Of a DNA stretch of 64,000 nt, positions 1 through 12,106 are shown one piece after another. Under the pieces are notes generated by a model, which was given only the letters and a program-made list of their open reading frames with translations, was not told where the DNA came from and did not search any database. The position numbers were made by a program, and so were the translations under genes. The first letter of the stretch is position 1. The number at the start of each line of letters is the position of its first letter. This DNA comes from Dasypus novemcinctus (taxonomy: Eukaryota > Chordata > Mammalia > Cingulata > Dasypodidae). The stretch spans positions 29,750,200-29,814,199 of the forward strand of contig NC_080704.1 in assembly GCF_030445035.2 (NCBI RefSeq), read 5' to 3'.

Positions 1-1920
1 AACATGTAATATTACACCAAAAACATATAGGGGACGACAGACTAATAATGTAAACCATAAGGCAAAACATAGGATAACTAAAAAATTTAGAAAACTGTAC
101 AACCTAAAGTATGGACCACATAGTAAGCACAGATGTCACCTTGTTTGAAAGCTATTGTTTCGGAATCTGTACATCAGTTTCAGGAAATATGATATGAATA
201 AGTTAAAAGATTAACGCTGTGGAAGGGAAAAGGTTTTATGGTGGATCTGGGGAAGTACTGTATATTGTATATATGAATTTCAGTGATCTAAGACTCTTGT
301 GAAGCTGACATTATGTTGAGATTCACTTTACAGGAAGTTTTGGATCACAGAGTGGTTCAACAATGGCAGCGGAGGAATAATGATATAGGATGTTATTGAC
401 AGGATATATATGGTTGACAGGGAGTTATACAGGGCATATGCTCAGGGTATATAGTAATGTCTACATATACTCATAGTGGAAACAATTAAAAACAACAGCT
501 GGGGGGGTACTGGGCTCCTGGCCGGGGGGTCACTGTCATGGACCCTGGGGGAGAAGCGGCAGTCCCCCCGGTGCAACGGCAAGAACCAGGAAGGAAGGAG
601 GGCCCAACAGTGGGCTCCTGATACTAATGGCTATGCTTTTGAGCCTATACACCTGCAATAAGAACAAGGCCTAGAGTAGCACTGTGCCTGGGAGTTTCCT
701 CCTGACAGCTTTCATGTTACTCAAATGTGGCCACTCTCACAGCCAAACTCAGCATGTAGATGCAGTGCATTCCCCCCAGCGTGGGACATGACACCCGGGG
801 ATGAGCCTCCCTGGCACCGAGGGATCACTATCACATACCAGCTGAAGATGCAACTAGAAAATGACCTTGAATTAAAGGTTCAATACGGATCAGCAGAATA
901 TCCCTGTCTACATATAATAACATGACTTCAAAATGCTGCCTGACCTAATGTTAGGGGGAAATGGAAAGGAGAAATGAGATTATAAGGATACGAGTCTCTA
1001 AAAAAGAGTCTGGAGGTTGTCAGAAGGAATGCCCTTATGCACAACTGAGCAGAGTCTCAGAGACAGATAAAGTAGATACAACCCCAGTATTGGTTCTTTT
1101 GAGGGATAAAGAGACCCACGGGTTCTATGGTCATGGCAGATGGGGTTCACTGCCATGGCAGATGGCCCTTCTTTGGAGCTGGTGTTTCTGCGTGATGGAA
1201 TTGGACTCAGAGGGGATCTCTTTTCACAAGACTTGCATGCTACTTTATTGGAATTGTAGTTGGTGCTGGGGTTTAAGATATATTTAGGGGATTTGAATCT
1301 CTGGACTGATAATATGACACCCAGATCCAGAGCCTCAACAGACTTCAGCTCCTACACTTTGATTTATTGGACTTACCCCACTCAGCTAACATGGAGTTGA
1401 AGAAGGTCAACCACCACACCATGGAGCCTAGAGTGTCTACAACTGAAAGCAGGAGGAGTGCATCCAGTATCCATGTGGAATCTAAGCCCCCACTTGACAT
1501 AGATGTGCAGTGGACACAACCAATCCAATGTCCACAGAGAAAATGTGGAATGGGTGTGGGAAGGGTAGCCATGGTGGCTGCTGGGTTTGGGGAACGGGAG
1601 GAAGAGATGAGATGTGGAGGCGTTTTCGGGACATGGAGTTGTCCTGGGTGGTGCTTCACGGACAATTACGGGACATTGTAGATCCCCCCCAGGGCCCACT
1701 GGATGGAACGTGGGAGAGTGTGGGCTATGATGTGGACCATTGACTATGGGGTGCAGTGATGCTCAGAGATGTACTTACCAGGTGCAATGGATGTGTCACG
1801 ATGATGGGAGAGAGTGTTGCTGTGGGGGGAGTGGGCGGTGGGGGCAGTGGGGTTGAATGGGACCTCATATTTTTTAATGTAATTTTTAAAAATAAATAAT
1901 TAAAAAAATATATATATATA
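1..1920 (+). mobile_element. R1 retroposon, copy 1 (A-tailed, probably cut by window edge)
   Basis: From about position 190 this sequence aligns base for base with 28198-30120, so the two are copies of one dispersed element. Its 3' part ends in an AT-rich tail (about 1870-1920). Two short open frames, 725-925 (66 aa) and 1367-1681 (104 aa), have exactly the same lengths and positions in the other copy. I recognise no protein domain in them. The first 190 bases are not shared with copy 3 and may be more element or flank. The tail abuts the reverse-oriented element at 1925. I recall similar sequence as common in xenarthran genomes but cannot name the family. Confidence 0.7.
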
Positions 1921-1924
1921 AAAG

Positions 1925-2440
1925 AGGTTTCCATATACCCCACTCCCCACACCTCTCACATTGACAACTCCTATCATTAGTGTGGCACATTCATTGCATT
2001 TGATGAGTACATTTTAGAGCACTGCTACACAGCATGCATTATAGTGTACGTTGTAGTTGACACTCTCCCCTAGTCCACTCAGTGGGTTATGGCAGGATAT
2101 ATAATGTCCTGCATCTGGCCCTGCAATATCAATCAGGACAACTCCGAGTCCCAAAAGTCCCCCAATATCACACCACCTATTCCCTCTCCCTGCCCTTAGC
2201 AACTCCCATGGCCCAGTCTCCAGATCAATGATATAATTTCTTCCATTGCTAGAGTCACAATAATTCTATAGTAGAATACCACTGAGTCCACTCTAATCCC
2301 CACTTTATTCCTCCATCCTGAGGCCTTGCTTCTCTTCCTCGCATATCCTCTTATGTTGGTTCGATTCTGCCTCCTTCCGGGAGAGTTCTTGTTGCTTTCT
2401 ACTCTGATAGGCATGTCCACTTCCTGCCCTAGACTTTCTT
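1925..2440 (-). mobile_element. R1-related retroposon 3' part, reverse orientation
   Basis: The sequence from the run reading tccatataccccactcccc onward matches 54535-54836, also in reverse. On the - strand it ends with a G/T-rich stretch and a tail, like R1, but the body differs from the R1 tail at 1700-1920. It appears to be an alternative 3' part of the same kind of element or a sister family. It is placed tail to tail with copy 1. Confidence 0.55.
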
Positions 2441-2923
2441 AATTTTTCTCAGTCTATCATGTGACCAGGACTGGATTTTTCATTCCCCTTATTGTACAGA
2501 TAGAGAAAATGCATTCCAGAGAAGGTCACATGCCTTTGTAAAAGTATATACAGTTCTACCTTTATTATAATAACAACCCATGATTGATGGAATTGAAATT
2601 TAAGAAAAAAAAAACGTTTCCTTTAAAGCCGTCCAGAAAGGTGTTACCCGATCTGTAGTAAAATGTAAATCGACTTTCACTGTCTGAGAGGTTATTGTAG
2701 AATAAAGAGTTGTTCTTTGTAACAAAAAATGTTGCATCAATTTATAGCAAATTCTTAGGGTGAGAGGAATGAATAGCAAAGTTTGCAAGCAATATTATTT
2801 ATTTCCCTGTACTATTAGAAAAGTGGGTATATTCTGCCTTGGGTAGATTTTTTTCTCTGTATCCTTTATTTTTCACCTTGCCCACCAATTATCACCCCAA
2901 GATTATTCATAAGCAATACCAAC
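2441..2923. other. unassigned non-coding stretch
   Basis: AT-rich sequence without a credible gene. The last part (about 2820-2923) is the start of the duplicated block and resembles 35900-36045. Confidence 0.5.
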
Positions 2924-3555
2924 TGTGCCAGTTTGAACCATTTGTGGATCCTGGAAAAGATCACGCCTTAGAGCCATCCTAGTCCTGTGCCTGTGGGGCC
3001 CTATGATTGGATTACACTCAGTTAGGGCCCATGATTGGTTTACTTCATTGGAGCATGACCCAGGGTGGGTCTTGGTCCTCTTGATGATGCCATTTATAAA
3101 TGGGAGAGAAAAAAAGTTGCAGACACAGAGACACATGCAAAAAAGAAAAAAAAGCAACAGAGGTAGAGAAACCCCAACAGGCTGAGAGAGAGGTCCCAGA
3201 GGCCAAAGTCTGGAATCAGTGGAGCATAGAGGCTGAAAGAGATGAGACCTAGAGGAGAGGGGAGAGATGAGCCATATGCCTCACGGCCCACAGCAGACCT
3301 TGGGGACAAAGGAAGCCTGAAGGAAAAGGTGCAGGCACAGACCCAGACTGGTAGAACCACCATTGATTCTTGCTGTGAGGCAGGAGTCCAGGATCACCAG
3401 CAGCTGACCTTCGGTGAGACAGCATCTCTGACGAATGCCTGGATCTGGACATTTTCACAGCCTCAGAACTGTAAGCTTTTAACTTAATGAATTTCCTCAT
3501 AAAGCCAACCCATTTCTGGTATGTTATTTCCAGCAGCTTTTAGGAAACTAAAAAG
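2924..3555 (+). mobile_element. MaLR/ERVL-like solo LTR (family DR2)
   Basis: Starts TGTGCCAGTTTGAACC and ends near GGAAACTAAAAA. It has the same organisation and 3' end as 17315-18142 (reverse), 49290-49722 and 52240-52510. The paralogous place near 36045 lacks it, so it is an insertion or a private loss. The LTR assignment comes from the TG...CA ends and 5-bp duplication of the 17.3-kb copy. Confidence 0.6.
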
Positions 3556-3589
3556 CTATCAAATCCCACTCCCTTTTTTTTGCTCTGCA

Positions 3590-4215
3590 TTTTATTTAAA
3601 TCACACCCTCTATAAGACACATATTAACTTCAGGTGGCTCAACGGACTGCAATGCAGGCAAGATATGCCTATAAGGGAAGAATAACAAGATATTGGTGGA
3701 CACTACTAATTTGTACCACAATTTGAAAGCTTACTGTACATTATTTTAAGCTCTTTATTTTGACATAATTTTAGATTCACATAGAAATTGTAAAAATAGT
3801 CCAGATACTTCCAGTGAGCCCTTCACCCAGCTTCACCCAAAGGTATCAGTGTACACAGTAATACTACATTTATCAAAGGTCAGAAATTGACATGGCTATG
3901 ATATCATTAACTAAATTGCAATCAAAATCAGATTGCAAAAGTTTTAACATGCACTCGTTTGGTATGGGGGGAGCAGTTGTAGGTCTAACAATTTTTACAC
4001 TTCTGGCGATGCATGAAACCACTACCACTGTCAAGTTATAGAAGGGCTCTACCCCAAGAAAGCCCTTCATGCACCCCATTTAGAATCAGGCTTTCCCCCC
4101 TGTATCAGTCCACCAAAGGCGTACTGACGCTAAGTACCAGAAATCTCTTGAATTTTATAATGGGGATGTATCTGAGGGGAGTAGTTTACATTTCCAAGAC
4201 CAAATCAAGGCATCA
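3590..4215 (-). mobile_element. old L1 3' end, reverse orientation
   Basis: Contains the conserved mammalian L1 3'-region text (reading ttttagattcacatagaaattg on the + strand, then the cacccag... and acatgcactc blocks). The same piece occurs at 36050-36447. It continues into ORF2-like sequence after the insertion at 4215-4850. Confidence 0.65.
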
Positions 4216-4850
4216 ACAGAGATGCTTTCTCAACAAAATCAGCTACTGTTGATGCTGGCCTGTTTCTACCTGGTGAAGCAAGATGGCCGCTGATCTCTGG
4301 GTGATTTTAGCCTTCCCTTCTGGACTTCCTCTCTCAAGCTCAAGTATTCTGCTTTCTTCGCAATTTCAGATGTAAACTGGCTTAGGTCTTGTCTCTTAGG
4401 ACTTCCTCTCTCTCCTGGCACACGGCCTGTTTCTTTCCAGGCTCCCTGTATCAGCTTCAGCTGGTCTGCCCTCTTCCTGATTTCAGCTGTAAGCTATCAG
4501 GCAAAATGGCTCATCTCTTCCCCAGGGCTTCAGCTGTTTGAGGCTTTTCCTTTCTCTCACATGACAGGATGAAAAAATAACAAAGCTCTCTCTTCCTGTG
4601 TCTGTCTGAGTGAGTGTCCTTTCTATCAGACCAGGCAAGGGGACAGGGACTCCATCTGCATCATCCTTACTGATACAGTTGACTCAAAAAGCCCTAAAAG
4701 CCATCATAACAGGTAATCTAATCAAAGGCCCCTCAACACAACTGAATTTCATACAACAAAAGGGTATCACATCCAGAGGAATACAATAGTTTACAAAACA
4801 TAGTATTTCTCATTTGGGGATTCATAAATATTCTCAATCTGCCACACCCA
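4215..4850 (-). mobile_element. dispersed repeat DR3 copy inside L1
   Basis: The part around 4300-4620 matches 6400-6720 in the same orientation and the reverse of 52880-53235 (for example the 'cagctg.aa.ctatcaggc' segment). It splits the L1 remnant into two. The class is not recognised. Confidence 0.45.
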
Positions 4851-5575
4851 CAAAACTTAAATCCTGGCAGCCATTGATCTATTCTCCATCCCTATAATTT
4901 TGTCCTTTTGAGAATACTATACACATGGAATTTCATGAAATTTTAGATTTAATTTTACAATTGGCTTTCTTACTCAGCACAATAACTTTGAGCTTGACCC
5001 AGATTCTTTAGGTGTGTGTGTGTTTTTTTTTAATGCTTAGTAGTATTTAATTGTATGATTGTACATTAGTCTTTTATCCATTCATCCACTGATGGGCAAT
5101 TGGGCTATCTCCAATTTTGGGATTTTACAAATAAAGCTGCTTTCACATTTCCAGTGAGGTGTTTGGAGGGAACATATGTTTTTATTTCTCTAGGGTAAGT
5201 TTTCAGAAGGGTTCTGTTTGATCATATGGTTAAGTGTGTGCTTAACTTTATATGTAACTGCCAAATTATTTTTAGGAGATCTGGACCATTTTGCATTCCC
5301 ACCATCAATGTATGAGAGCTGATCTAAGTGCTTCACATCCTCACCAATACTTGGTATTTTCAGTAATATTTATTTTAGATATTCTGGTATACGTGTAGAG
5401 GCATCTTATCATGGCTTAAATTTACATTTCTCCAAAGGATAATAATGTTAAATATCTTTTCATCAGCTTCTTTGCTTCTTTGCCAGCAACATGTCCTGTT
5501 TGATTAAGTGTGTATTCAAGCCTTATGTCTATTTTCTAATTGGATCTTTTGTTTCTCACTGTTGAGTTCAGAGTG
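4850..5575 (-). mobile_element. L1 ORF2 C-terminal end, reverse orientation
   Basis: The reverse strand carries the familiar end of L1 ORF2 (the region matching 'cattcatccactgatgggcaattgggctat' on the + strand, then the hinge to '...catttctccaaaggataataatg'). It is heavily mutated, with no open frame. It is the 5' continuation of the 3590-4215 piece. Confidence 0.7.
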
Positions 5576-5584
5576 TTCTTTTGT

Positions 5585-5805
5585 TTTCTTTTTAGGTACC
5601 AGGGGCCAGCTCGGGATTGAACCTGGGACCTTGTAAGTGGGAAGCCAGTGCTCAAACACTGAGCCACATCAGTTTCCCTGAATTGGCTCCTTCAATTGTT
5701 TTCCTTGTAGTTTGTTTTATGAGGAGCCACTGAGACCTGAACCCAGGATCTCCCATATGGTAGATGGGCACCCAACAGGCTGAGCCACATCTGTTCCCCA
5801 TAGAA
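5585..5805 (-). mobile_element. tRNA-derived SINE heads, two in tandem, reverse orientation
   Basis: Two tRNA-like heads occur one after the other. Each shows a B-box-like GATTGAACC/GACCTGAACCC stretch and ends in 'gagccacat.tgttccc'. There is no tail between them. They are diverged members or relatives of the DAS SINE. Confidence 0.5.
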
Positions 5806-5979
5806 TGTTCTTTTTAAATTTAGGTACCATTCTTTTTTCATATATGTGATTTACAAATATGTTCTCCTGAAGGATTCTTATTTTCCCTCTCTTAACAGTG
5901 TCTCTTATAGAGCAAACTCATTTACCTTTGATAAAGAAAAGTTCACAGTAGTTTCTTTTATGGATCTAAAGTCCACTCT

Positions 5980-7197
5980 AAGAACTCTTCATGGTGGAGG
6001 GGGGATAGGCAACCTGAAGTTGAGACAGTTCATTAGCTGGCAAAAGGAAGCAGATGTCAGGGTCAGTTGGAGGAAAGATATTAACGTTTTGCCCTCCTTT
6101 CTTCCCAATGTGCCTTGTGACAATGAATTCCTACTAATTCAATGCAAGAATCTGAAAAAGCACCTCAGATGATGGATGCCAGTACGCATGGGTCATATCA
6201 GCATCTTATAAGAATCTGATTTAGTTGAGGCAGTAGGACTCAAGCATATACATTAATAATCACCTGAAAACTCTTCAGACATAAGTACTGGCAGTTTTCA
6301 TTAGTATTGTAATAGAAGATAGTGAATGGACTTTTAAGAAAACATACAGTGAATATCAAAGTGGATTACCCATAGCAATGCAAGTTTTTTGTTTTTGTTG
6401 TGGTTTGTTTTAGCTTTTATAAAGGGTATTTATTTGGGGTAAATGCTTACAGTTACAAGGCCCTAAAGAGTCCACCTCCAGCTGGCTTTCTCACCAAAGT
6501 CAGTTGCCACAGTGGAAGCAAGGTGGTCCTTGTCTCTCAGGGGGGCTTGCTATATCAGTCTCAACAGAGGCCTCGTTTCTTTCCAGGCCTTCTCAGCTGC
6601 TCAGCTGCTCCCTAATCTTCAGCTGCAAACTATCAGGCGAATGGCTCATCACTCCTCCCATGGCTCCAGGACCAAAACCGACAAAGTTCCCTCTCCTCTT
6701 GCTGGGTATTTTTGGTTTTTTTATTTTATGTTTTGTTTGTTTGTTTGTTTTTTGTTTAGGTATTTGTGATGGTGCTTTTGAGATGATGGAAGTATCCGGA
6801 CATACATATAAACACAAAATCATTAGCACATACACTTGTGAGGTATTTCGTACTGCAAATGAGGTCAAATAAGTCACTGCCCTGGATTATGCAGTTTTAA
6901 GATAATGTCAAAAGATCGTGGGTTCACAGAACCTCCCCAAGAGGTTACATCTGCCTAGTGAAGACAGGGAATAAATCGGCATGTTGTTTTCTCTGACAGC
7001 TCATCCCCTGCCCTAGGACCCCTGCCTTGTGCTGCAGCTTCTCCTTCTGACATGGACCCTGGTGTCCTGACCCATTCTCTACAATGGATGTCACTGGGGA
7101 AACACCAGAGCTCACAATGTGATTTTACTCACAGAGCCTTTAAGAAAGGAGCATGGATCCCAGATGAGGACCTCCACCAGAGAGGACTGCAGGGACC
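5980..7197 (+). other. decayed MAGE 5' region, with inserted repeat DR3 at 6395-6760
   Basis: About 5990-6300 resembles the region upstream of the other MAGE copies. In particular 'gaggcagtaggac...taataa.cacctgaa' here matches 53636-53690. A DR3 copy (6395-6760) interrupts it. The segment at 6990-7110 resembles the MAGE downstream block at 63690-63760 more than a 5' exon, so the order may be rearranged. No promoter can be claimed. Confidence 0.45.
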
Positions 7198-7663
7198 ATG
7201 CCCCAGAACATAAAGGGTCCCCACAGCCTCACCCCTGCTGTTATCCCTGAGATTCCAGGCAGCCTTGGGGAGATGTGGCTGACAAGATACCCAGGGCCTG
7301 GGGGGTCGGAGGGCACTGAAGCAGCAGCAGAAGAGCCCCTTTCTCCTCCTCTCCGCTTGTCAACTGTACTTCCCAGGGTTTGCCTGCTGTTAGGTCACAA
7401 CATTCTCCAGGGCCTTCCAAATGCCAGCTCCTCCATCAACACTGCTGCAGCTGTTTCATGCACAAGAACTGATGAACAGCAAAGAGGAGGCAGATTCAAG
7501 CACCTCACAGGCCACACCTGTCACTGAGCACGCATGCAAAGGCCCTCTAACCAGGAAGGTGGCCCTGATGATCGAGTTCCTTAGGCTCAAATATATAATG
7601 AAAAAGCCCGTAAGGAAGGCAGAAATGCTGACAATGGTCAACAAAAATGACAAGCCGTATTGA
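7198..7663 (+). pseudogene. MAGEB pseudogene, N-terminal half, truncated by L1
   Basis: The start at 7198 aligns with the MAGE start, although residues 3-6 differ from the usual basic RGQK. A Ser/Ala-rich linker follows. The frame then shifts near 7475: the linker is read in one frame up to a stop at 7527, and the beginning of the MAGE homology domain (PLTRK, an EFL helix, a KAEML turn, VNK) is read in another frame up to 7663. Only about 45 residues of the domain remain, because an L1 3' end begins directly afterwards. The gene is dead: frameshift, truncation and no C-terminal two thirds. It is probably related to the C-terminal fragment at 45672 in the other duplication unit. Confidence 0.85.
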
Positions 7664-8682
7664 ATATACATCAATCAAGTACAAAGACAACCTACAGAAT
7701 GGGAGAAAATATTTGGAAATCATTATGTGGTAAGGTTTTAATATCCAGAGTATTCTACAACTCAGTAACAAAAAGACAGACATCCCAATTAAGAATGGGA
7801 AAAAGAACTGAAAACAAATTTCCCCAAAGATGATATTCAAATGGCTAATAAATACATGATAAGATGCTCAACATCATGGACCATCAGGAAAATGCAAACC
7901 AAAACCAAAATGAGCTACCACTTCTCTCTACCACTAGGATAGCAATAATTCTTAAATGGAAAATAATAAGTGTTGGTGAGGATATGCCTACATAGGAACC
8001 CTTGTATATTGATGGCAGGAATGTAAAATTTGTAGTTGTGGAAAAGTTTGACAGTAGCACAAACAGTTCAACATAGATTTAAAATTTAATTAAGACGTGG
8101 TAATTCCACTTTTAGGTACATATCCCAAAGAATTGAAAGCAGGGTCTCAAAAAGATAATTACATGAACCAATGTTCATAGCAGCATTATTCACAATAACC
8201 AAAAGGTGGAAACAACCAAATATCTATCAACAGATGAATGGAGAATCCATACAGTAGAACACTATTCATCCATAAAAAGCAATAACGTTCTGATACATGC
8301 TATATCATGGATGAACCCTGGCAACATTATGTTAAGTGAAATCATCCAGACACAAAAGGCAACTATTGTATGACACCACGTCTATGAAATATGTAGAATA
8401 AACAAATTCATATGGACAGAAAGTAGATTAGAGGTTGCCAGGACTGGTACGAGGGGAAATGGGGAGGTATTGCTTAATGGGTAGAGAGATTTTGCTGTGG
8501 GTAATGAAAGCGTTTTAGCAATGGAAGGTGGTGATGGTAGAACATTGTAAAAGTAAATGATGCCACTGTATTGTGTGCTTACAAATGGTTAAAATAGGAA
8601 ATTTTGTGTTTTATAAATGTTAGCACCGTAAAAATCCTTAAAGCAACTGTAATAAAATGTTAGCATTTGTGGGTTTTTCTTA
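7664..8682 (+). mobile_element. 5'-truncated L1 3' end
   Basis: The + strand carries the ORF2 C-terminal region (matching 20990-21560 in content: the '...gccacatgg' and 'gaatggagaatccatacagtag' blocks) and then a 3' UTR ending about 8660. There is no intact frame. It is joined directly to the MAGE pseudogene, so the insertion probably broke that copy. Confidence 0.75.
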
Positions 8683-9240
8683 GATTTAAAAAAAAATCTC
8701 TCCCCTTCCCCTCAGCCCCCCCTCCCCCCAGTTGTCTGCTCTCTGTGTCCATTCACTGTCTGTTCTTCTTTGTCCCCTTGTATTCTTGTCAACGGCACCG
8801 GGTATCTGTGTCTCTTTTTTTTTTTTTTTAAGATTTATTTTATTTATTTCTCTCCCATTCCCCTCCCCCCAACCCAGTTGTCTGTTCTCTGTGTCCATTT
8901 GCTGCATGTTATTTTTGTCCACTTCTGTTGTTGTCAGCAGCACGGGAATCTGTGTCTCTTTTTGTTGCGTCATCTCTTTGTGTCAGCTCTCTGTGTGTGT
9001 GATGCCATTCCTGGGCAGGCTGCACTTTCTATCACACTGGGCGGCTCTCCTTCCGGGGCGCACTACTTGCATGTGGGGCTCCCCTATGCATGGGGCACCC
9101 CTGCATGGCTCGGCACTCCTTGTGCGCATCAGCACTGCGCATGGGCCAGCTCCACACGAGTCAAGGAGGCCCGGGGTTTGAACCACAGACCTCCCATGTG
9201 GTAGACAGATGTCCTATCCACTGGGCCAAGTCTGCTTTCC
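8683..9240 (-). mobile_element. DAS-type tRNA SINE, nested or tail-duplicated
   Basis: A full element in reverse (about 8820-9240) runs from the T-rich tail complement to the tRNA-like head ending 'ctgggccaagtctgctttcc'. Directly to its left (8686-8818) is a second tail half that stops in a T run where the complete element begins. This is best read as one SINE inserted into the internal A run of another, or as a tail duplication. Confidence 0.8.
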
Positions 9241-9482
9241 TGCAACTATTGATAAATACAAAGGTTAGATGGCAGATTAGACATTAGTAGGGATGTTGTC
9301 AATTTGAGAGCCTCCACCAGAGAACAGAGGTCTTAGGCCTTGAGGATGGAATAAAATTTTGAACCATATGAGGATTAAGCAGAAATGAAAAACAAAAAAC
9401 ACAGTAATAATAGGTTTACAGATGAGAAATAAAATACACAATCATTTAGTAAAACTAAAATAAGGTAAAAAATAAATTGGGG
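9241..9482. other. unassigned spacer
   Basis: AT-rich. The stretch at 9300-9325 (gagagcctccaccagag) recalls the MAGE downstream block at 27240. Nothing else is recognised. Confidence 0.4.
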
Positions 9483-9880
9483 GGAAACGGACTTTGGCCC
9501 AGTGGTTAGGGCGTCCGTCTACCATATGGGAGGTCCGCGGTTCAAACCCCGGGCCTCCTTGACCCGTGTGGAGCTGGCCATGCGCAGTGCTGATGCGCGC
9601 AAGGAGTGCCGTGCCACGCAAGGGTGTCCCCCGTGTGGGGGAGCCCCCACGCGCAAGGAGTGCGCCCGTGAGAAGAGCCGCCCAGCGTGAAAAAGAAAGA
9701 GCAGCCTGCCCAGGAATGGCGCCGCCCACACTTCCTGTGCCGCTGAAGACAACAGAAGCGGACAAAGAAACAAAAGCAGACAAAGAAACAAGACGCAGCA
9801 AATAGACACCAAGAACAGACAACCAGGGGAGGGGGGGAAATTAAATAAATAAGTAAATCTTTAAAAAAATAAAATAAAAT
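9483..9880 (+). mobile_element. DAS-type tRNA SINE, full length
   Basis: Head (ggaaacggactttggccca...), A/B-box-like promoter region, body and AAATAAAT..TCTTTAAA tail are all present. It is flanked by the perfect direct repeat AAAATAAATTGGGG at 9469-9482 and 9881-9894, the mark of L1-driven insertion. It is little diverged from the copy at 55747. Confidence 0.93.
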
Positions 9881-9894
9881 AAAATAAATTGGGG

Positions 9895-10677
9895 TATTTA
9901 AAATGAAAAATATCATACCAATTTCTTTTGACATTTTGCCTTTCATCACTGTAATAGGTCTTGTCCTCTATGTACAGTGGCAAGGCAATCTCTTCCATTT
10001 CTTCCTCAGTGTCTTACATCTTTTGTTTTTTATTATGTCTTCAAAAACGTTTTAGGGCACAGTAAAGTCTTGTATAGAATACAAGAACTCCCATATACCC
10101 AACATCTCCCCCTTTCCCCCATCCCTAGCAATGATCTTTTTACATGTGGATGTTACATTTGCTACAACTGATGTACAAATATCGAAATACAGCTACTGAC
10201 CACGGTTACATTATCATTTCCTTATGGGCTGCATTTTAGACTGTACACTTCTATAAATTTTTGGATTGGGGGTTGGAAGGAAAGAGGATGAAAGTAGATA
10301 TTCTCTTTCACTACTACAAATACTTGCTGTTTGATTGAATTTCATGCTTGCAAATGTAGCCATGCATCATTAGAATAATTTAAAAATATGAAAAGCAAAA
10401 GAAGAAAGCAAATACAAGGACCCCTTCTCTGGGATTCTCTGGGCAGCCTCTGAGCAAACGGAGCTGCTCTTTGGCTTGGACCTGAATGGACTAGAGTCTT
10501 CTTAGCACATCTGTACTCTTATCAGCAAAGTGGACATCAGCAATGATGGAAGTGTGAGGTGTAAACGGGGTTGCCATAGGCTAAAGTTCTGATCACTCCA
10601 TTGGGCATGATTTTCATGAAAAGTGAACCAATTTTACTTAAAGTAGGGAAATCAGCCAATGGGGCCAGAGGGCAGAC
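9895..10677. other. unassigned, with an L1 3'-UTR remnant at 10010-10260 (reverse)
   Basis: The 10080-10200 stretch (cccatatacccaacatctccccc, then gctacaactgatgtacaaata) is typical of an old L1 3' UTR read in reverse. The rest holds no gene. Confidence 0.5.
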
Positions 10678-11320
10678 TGTGGAGGACACAGTCCAGGGTG
10701 GCCCCAATGATCCTACCTCCTAGTGACCATGCCTTGTGTACTCCTATCTTTAAGTATGGCTAGAGCCTGCAATTGGCTCTAATCAATAGATTATGGCAAA
10801 GGCAATGGAATGTGATTCCAGTGATTGCATTTCATCATATGTCAAAGGAGAGCTGTCACTCCCCTGATTGCAGACATTATACAAGCTACCATTTTGCTAG
10901 CAGCTGTGCTCCTGCTTTCCAGTTTGTCTTGAAGAAGAAACCTGCCCTGTGTGAAGTACCATGTATGAACTGGCACGTGTGAACTGACACGTGGCAAAGA
11001 ATTGCAGGTGGCATTTAGGAAATGAGACTGGCCTTTAACCAACAGCCAGGAAAAAAAATAAGAAGTTGTAATCAAATAGACAAAGGGAATGAGTTCTGCC
11101 AACAAAGTGAGTGAACTTGTAATGGATTTTCTCCAGATGAACTGCGAGGTGAGAACACACTTACTTGAACCAGATTGTACCCAGGTGAGACCATGAAGCA
11201 GAGAACTTAGCTGAGCTGTGCATGAACTCCTGACATGCAGAAACAGTGAGGTAATAAATTTTTGTTTATATACCTTTATGTTTTTGGTAAATTGTTATGC
11301 AGCATTGAAAATTAATATGA
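10678..11320 (+). mobile_element. MLT1-like MaLR solo LTR
   Basis: Starts TGTGG..., contains the 'ccaatgatccta.ctcctagtgacc' segment, and ends with 'gaggtaataaatttttgttt' and a Gly/Cys-poor AT tail, the usual MLT1 layout including its AATAAA signal. The paralog at 47396-47953 sits at the same place in unit 2, so this insertion predates the duplication. Confidence 0.75.
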
Positions 11321-11867
11321 GAAAATAGTGTACTATATTTACCCAGACATTAACTCTTTCTTTTAGTCTTTCTCCATTCCTATATTACAAGTTTCCAAGC
11401 CTAAAGTAGTTATGGTATGTCAGGCATAAATAAGTTCATGAAATTTTTGTGGAAGTAAGAGATGCTCATTAATGTAAAGAGTGAAGGCAGCTGGAAGGAA
11501 ATATGGGGGCAGAGGTGGGAGTAGGCTTTGTTCTGGGCTGAGCAGTATAAACATGGCTGACAAGAGAATGAAATGTGACTGACCCTCCTCCAATTCCCCA
11601 TCAGCTTACGATTCTGTGGACCTAATTCTAGGTGACCTAAAGTTTTCTTGCCAGGATCCCCAAACAGCATTTAGATGGTGGAAAGTTGTCATTCAGACAC
11701 TTCCAGGACACATGCTACCTGAGTGGTGGTAGTTCATTTCCTTGAGGAGATGATCCTCCAAATGGGATCATTTGAAGCTGTCTGCTCACCGTGGAATTAG
11801 CTCAGCGTCCCTTCACTATAAACTTCCTGAGCTTTCTGTACTCAGAGTATCCAAGACATCAGAAGAA
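11321..11867. other. unassigned duplicated non-coding sequence
   Basis: Aligns with 47954-48405 in unit 2. There are no conserved frames between the copies, so no evidence of coding. Confidence 0.6.
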
Positions 11868-12106
11868 AGAGGTGGGGGGGGAGGGAAGGAGGGACGGGGA
11901 CAAAAGAAGTATAAGGGGGGAGGGGGAGGGGTAAGAGGAGGGGGAGGAGAGAGGAGGAGAGGGAGAGAGGGGGTGAGAGAAGGGGAGGGAGAGGGGAGGG
12001 GGACAGGGGGAGAGGGAGAGAGGGGGGAGAGTGGGAGAGGGAGAGAGGGAGAGACGGGGAGAGGGGGAGAGGGGGAGAGGGGGAGAGAGAGAGAGAGAGA
12101 GAGCGC
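11868..12106 (+). repeat. 240-bp pure purine (GGGA/GGA/GA) tract
   Basis: The + strand is almost entirely G and A with very few interruptions, ending in a (GA)n run near 12087-12103. The open frames across it (Gly/Arg/Glu on +, Pro/Leu/Ser on -) are low-complexity artefacts. Unit 2 has only a short seed at the same place (48400-48412), so the tract grew after duplication. Confidence 0.95.

Noticed and set aside
8732-9204. 149- and 144-aa frames
   Set aside because: Entirely inside reverse-oriented tRNA SINEs.
9483-9560. tRNA gene
   Set aside because: tRNA-like promoter boxes are present, but the sequence is the head of a SINE with tail and target duplication.
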